NCBI GenBank assembly: GCA_025964055.1
Contig: JAOPZP010000332.1
Location: 1 to 6,334 of the forward strand
Source of the DNA: Conexibacter sp.
Lineage (GTDB): Bacteria > Actinomycetota > Thermoleophilia > Solirubrobacterales > Solirubrobacteraceae
Direction of reading: 5' to 3'
Length of the DNA stretch: 6,334 nt
The notes beneath the pieces were generated by a model, which saw nothing but the letters and a program-made list of their open reading frames with translations, had not been told where the DNA came from and searched no databases. Numbering within the stretch: the first letter of the stretch is position 1; each line of letters opens with the position of its first letter. Shown here piece by piece: positions 5,401 through 6,334 of the stretch. The position numbers and the translations under genes were made by a program.

Positions 5401-5428
5401 TGACGGCCGGCCGGACCGCGCCTAGGTT
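5400..5428 (+). promoter_or_regulatory. Promoter of the ECF-like sigma gene (CTGACG-N17-TAGGTT)
   Basis: CTGACG (5400-5405) matches four of six bases of TTGACA. A 17-base spacer leads to TAGGTT (5423-5428), which lies six bases before the ATG at 5435. Spacing and position fit a housekeeping-sigma promoter giving a leaderless mRNA. GGAG is also present but only one base from the ATG, too close for a ribosome site. The -35 covers the GTG at 5400 of the divergent gene. Confidence 0.5.
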
Positions 5429-5434
5429 CGGAGC

Positions 5435-6010
5435 ATGCCTTCGGTCCAGCTGGCCTCCCCGACCTTCGCCGCCGCGCCGCGGCTGGCCAACGCGAGCGAT
5501 GCGGCGCTCGCCCAGCGGCTGGCCGGCGGGGACCGGACGTCGTTGGACATCATCTACCGCCGTCACGCGCCGGCGCTGCGTCGCTATGCCCGGCGCTACG
5601 TCGACGCGACGCTCGCCGAGGACGCCGTCCACGACGCGCTGACGAGCACGCAGCTCGCGCTGCTGGGCCGCGGCCGCACGGTCGAGCTGCGCCCGTGGCT
5701 CTTTCGCTGCGTGCGCAACGCCTGCCTGTCGGAGCTCGGCCGGGCCGCCCACCGCTGCGCCGAGCTGCCGGAGGATCCGGTCGCCGCGGGCGGCGCCGAC
5801 ACCTGCGACGTCGCCGCGCGCAACGAGCGCCTCAGCGAGGCCCTGCGCCACATGGCGCAGCTGCCGCCGCGCCAGCGGGAGGCGCTGGCGCTGCGCGCCA
5901 TCGACGGCTGCGAGTACGACGAGCTCGCCGCCCACTTCCACCTCACCGAGAACGCCACCGTGCAGCTCGTGCACCGCGCGCGCCGCAACCTGCTCGCCCT
6001 CGTCGCCTGA
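5435..6010 (+). CDS. ECF-like RNA polymerase sigma factor (sigma-70 regions 2 and 4)
   Basis: This 191-residue protein has the length and two-domain layout of a group IV sigma factor, directing RNA polymerase to a limited promoter set. Region 2 spans about 22-104: ALAQRLAGGD, the helix LDIIYRRHAPALRRYARRYV (37-56), EDAVHDAL (62-69), and RPWLFRCVRNAC (86-97), the usual region 2.4 position. A variable linker (105-128) contains two cysteines, C108 and C124. Region 4 spans about 132-190, with LPPRQREALALRAIDG and a helix-turn-helix around 159-186 ending VHRARRNL. Region 2.2 (EDAVHDALTSTQLALL) departs from the common EDxxQExFxxxW pattern, so it is a divergent member. There is no C-terminal sensor domain. 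No recognisable anti-sigma factor follows, and its signal is unknown. ATG 5435 fits the promoter and the N-terminal 20-residue extension. Confidence 0.85.
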   Translation: MPSVQLASPTFAAAPRLANASDAALAQRLAGGDRTSLDIIYRRHAPALRRYARRYVDATLAEDAVHDALTSTQLALLGRGRTVELRPWLFRCVRNACLSELGRAAHRCAELPEDPVAAGGADTCDVAARNERLSEALRHMAQLPPRQREALALRAIDGCEYDELAAHFHLTENATVQLVHRARRNLLALVA

Positions 6011-6042
6011 GCCGCCCGCCCGCCCGGCCGCCCGCTCCCGGA
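6011..6042 (-). other. G-quadruplex-capable run between sigma gene and charged-protein gene
   Basis: On the plus strand CCC runs at 6015-6017, 6019-6021, 6023-6025, 6031-6033 and 6037-6039 are separated by 1, 1, 5 and 3 bases. The minus strand therefore has five GGG runs with short loops, which satisfies the usual quadruplex pattern. It lies in the 48-base spacer just before TAGCCT. Very high GC makes a chance origin possible. Confidence 0.4.
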
Positions 6043-6045
6043 CGC

Positions 6046-6051
6046 TAGCCT
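6046..6051 (+). promoter_or_regulatory. -10-like hexamer of the 68-residue protein gene
   Basis: TAGCCT lies seven bases before the ATG at 6059, the spacing of a leaderless transcript. No -35 match lies 17 bases upstream, where the sequence is C-rich. Weak on its own, stronger as part of the repeated TAGNNT pattern. Confidence 0.4.
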
Positions 6052-6058
6052 CGCGGCC

Positions 6059-6265
6059 ATGACCGAGCGCGACGACACGAGCTCGCTGGAGCTCAAGGAG
6101 CTGCAGGAGGACAAGGTCCGCGACGAGGCCCGCGCCGCCCGCGAGGCCGACCAGCCGGCCGAGGCGCGCACCCACGCGCGCCGCGCCGACAAGGCGGCCT
6201 ACCTGGCCGACAAGCTCGCCGAGGCCGACGCGGCCGATCGGGAGGGCGGGACCTCCGAGGAGTAG
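6059..6265 (+). CDS. Small highly charged helical protein, 68 residues, unknown function
   Basis: The product has 20 acidic, 12 basic and 15 alanine residues out of 68, with no cysteine and no membrane segment, so it is a soluble acidic protein. Residues 9-30 and 33-61 should form two long amphipathic helices broken at Q32-P33, possibly a helical hairpin or coiled coil. The ends are short polar tails (MTERDD, GGTSEE). I do not recognise a family. Coding is supported by G/C-ending codons almost throughout and by an ATG seven bases after TAGCCT. It follows the sigma factor by 48 bases on the same strand, so read-through is possible. It does not resemble an anti-sigma factor: there is no zinc motif and no transmembrane helix. 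Confidence 0.7.
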   Translation: MTERDDTSSLELKELQEDKVRDEARAAREADQPAEARTHARRADKAAYLADKLAEADAADREGGTSEE

Positions 6266-6268
6266 CTC

Positions 6269-6280
6269 CGGCCCGGGCCG
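6269..6280. repeat. 12-bp perfect GC palindrome between convergent gene ends
   Basis: CGGCCCGGGCCG starts four bases after the stop of the 68-residue protein and ends 11 bases before the possible stop of a minus-strand gene. It could form a short hairpin with a four-base stem, or a longer one on paired strands. No T-tract follows, so a terminator role is only possible, not shown. Confidence 0.3.
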
Positions 6281-6291
6281 CGCCGCGCGCG

Positions 6292-6333
6292 CTACGGCGT
6301 CGTGGCCGCCGGCGGCTGCGCGGGCGTGGTGGG
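6292..6333 (-). CDS. Possible C-terminus of a Pro/Thr/Ala-rich protein, partial
   Basis: Reading in from the right edge on the minus strand, one frame gives PTTPAQPPAATTP followed by TAG at 6294-6292. Low-complexity Pro/Thr/Ala tails of this kind are common at the ends of secreted or wall-associated actinomycete proteins such as penicillin-binding proteins. Thirteen codons cannot establish a gene, and GC-rich noncoding DNA easily encodes Pro and Ala. The convergent arrangement with the 68-residue gene is compatible with a real end. Confidence 0.3.
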   Translation of the reverse strand, partial: PTTPAQPPAATTP

Positions 6334-6334
6334 C

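Overview
The window is very GC-rich (well above 70% by eye). Nearly every codon in the clear genes ends in G or C. Together with the gene content this suggests a high-GC actinomycete. The style of the lipoprotein, the NYN protein and the hydrolase reminds me most of Thermoleophilia/Solirubrobacterales, but that placement is inference. No tRNA, rRNA, CRISPR array, insertion sequence or prophage signature was seen.

Layout. Bases 1-2501 hold four minus-strand genes in one direction: a polyprenyl-phosphate sugar-1-phosphate transferase that starts exopolysaccharide or surface-glycan repeat units (993-2501), a 28-residue single-helix membrane protein (855-941), an ATP-binding-type universal stress protein (385-828), and an alpha/beta-hydrolase-like protein cut by the left edge (1-381). 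Bases 2502-2658 are a relatively A/T-rich intergenic stretch with two small inverted repeats. A small helical lipoprotein (2659-3111, minus) is divergent from a plus-strand pair: a YacP-type NYN (PIN-like) nuclease protein (3166-3543) and the heme chaperone HemW (3557-4765). HemW ends two bases from the end of a convergent GNAT acetyltransferase of the phosphinothricin/ArsN1 type (4768-5400, true start probably near 5325). That gene is divergent from an ECF-like sigma factor (5435-6010), which is followed by a 68-residue highly charged helical protein (6059-6265). The right edge may hold the Pro/Thr-rich C-terminus of a minus-strand gene.

How it fits together. The left block looks like an envelope-glycan and stress neighbourhood: the transferase loads the lipid carrier, and the hydrolase resembles those found beside exosortase/EPS genes. 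The middle and right are mostly ordinary single genes. The most informative pattern is regulatory. Five genes with normal start codons, plus the GNAT at a CTG, have a TAGNNT hexamer 6-9 bases before the start, as expected for leaderless mRNAs. A near-perfect 22-bp palindrome sits between the two -10-like hexamers of the divergent lipoprotein/NYN pair. I did not find a convincing new multi-gene system. The best leads are the tiny membrane protein, the hydrolase lacking its expected nucleophile, the palindrome, and the likely CTG start of the acetyltransferase.
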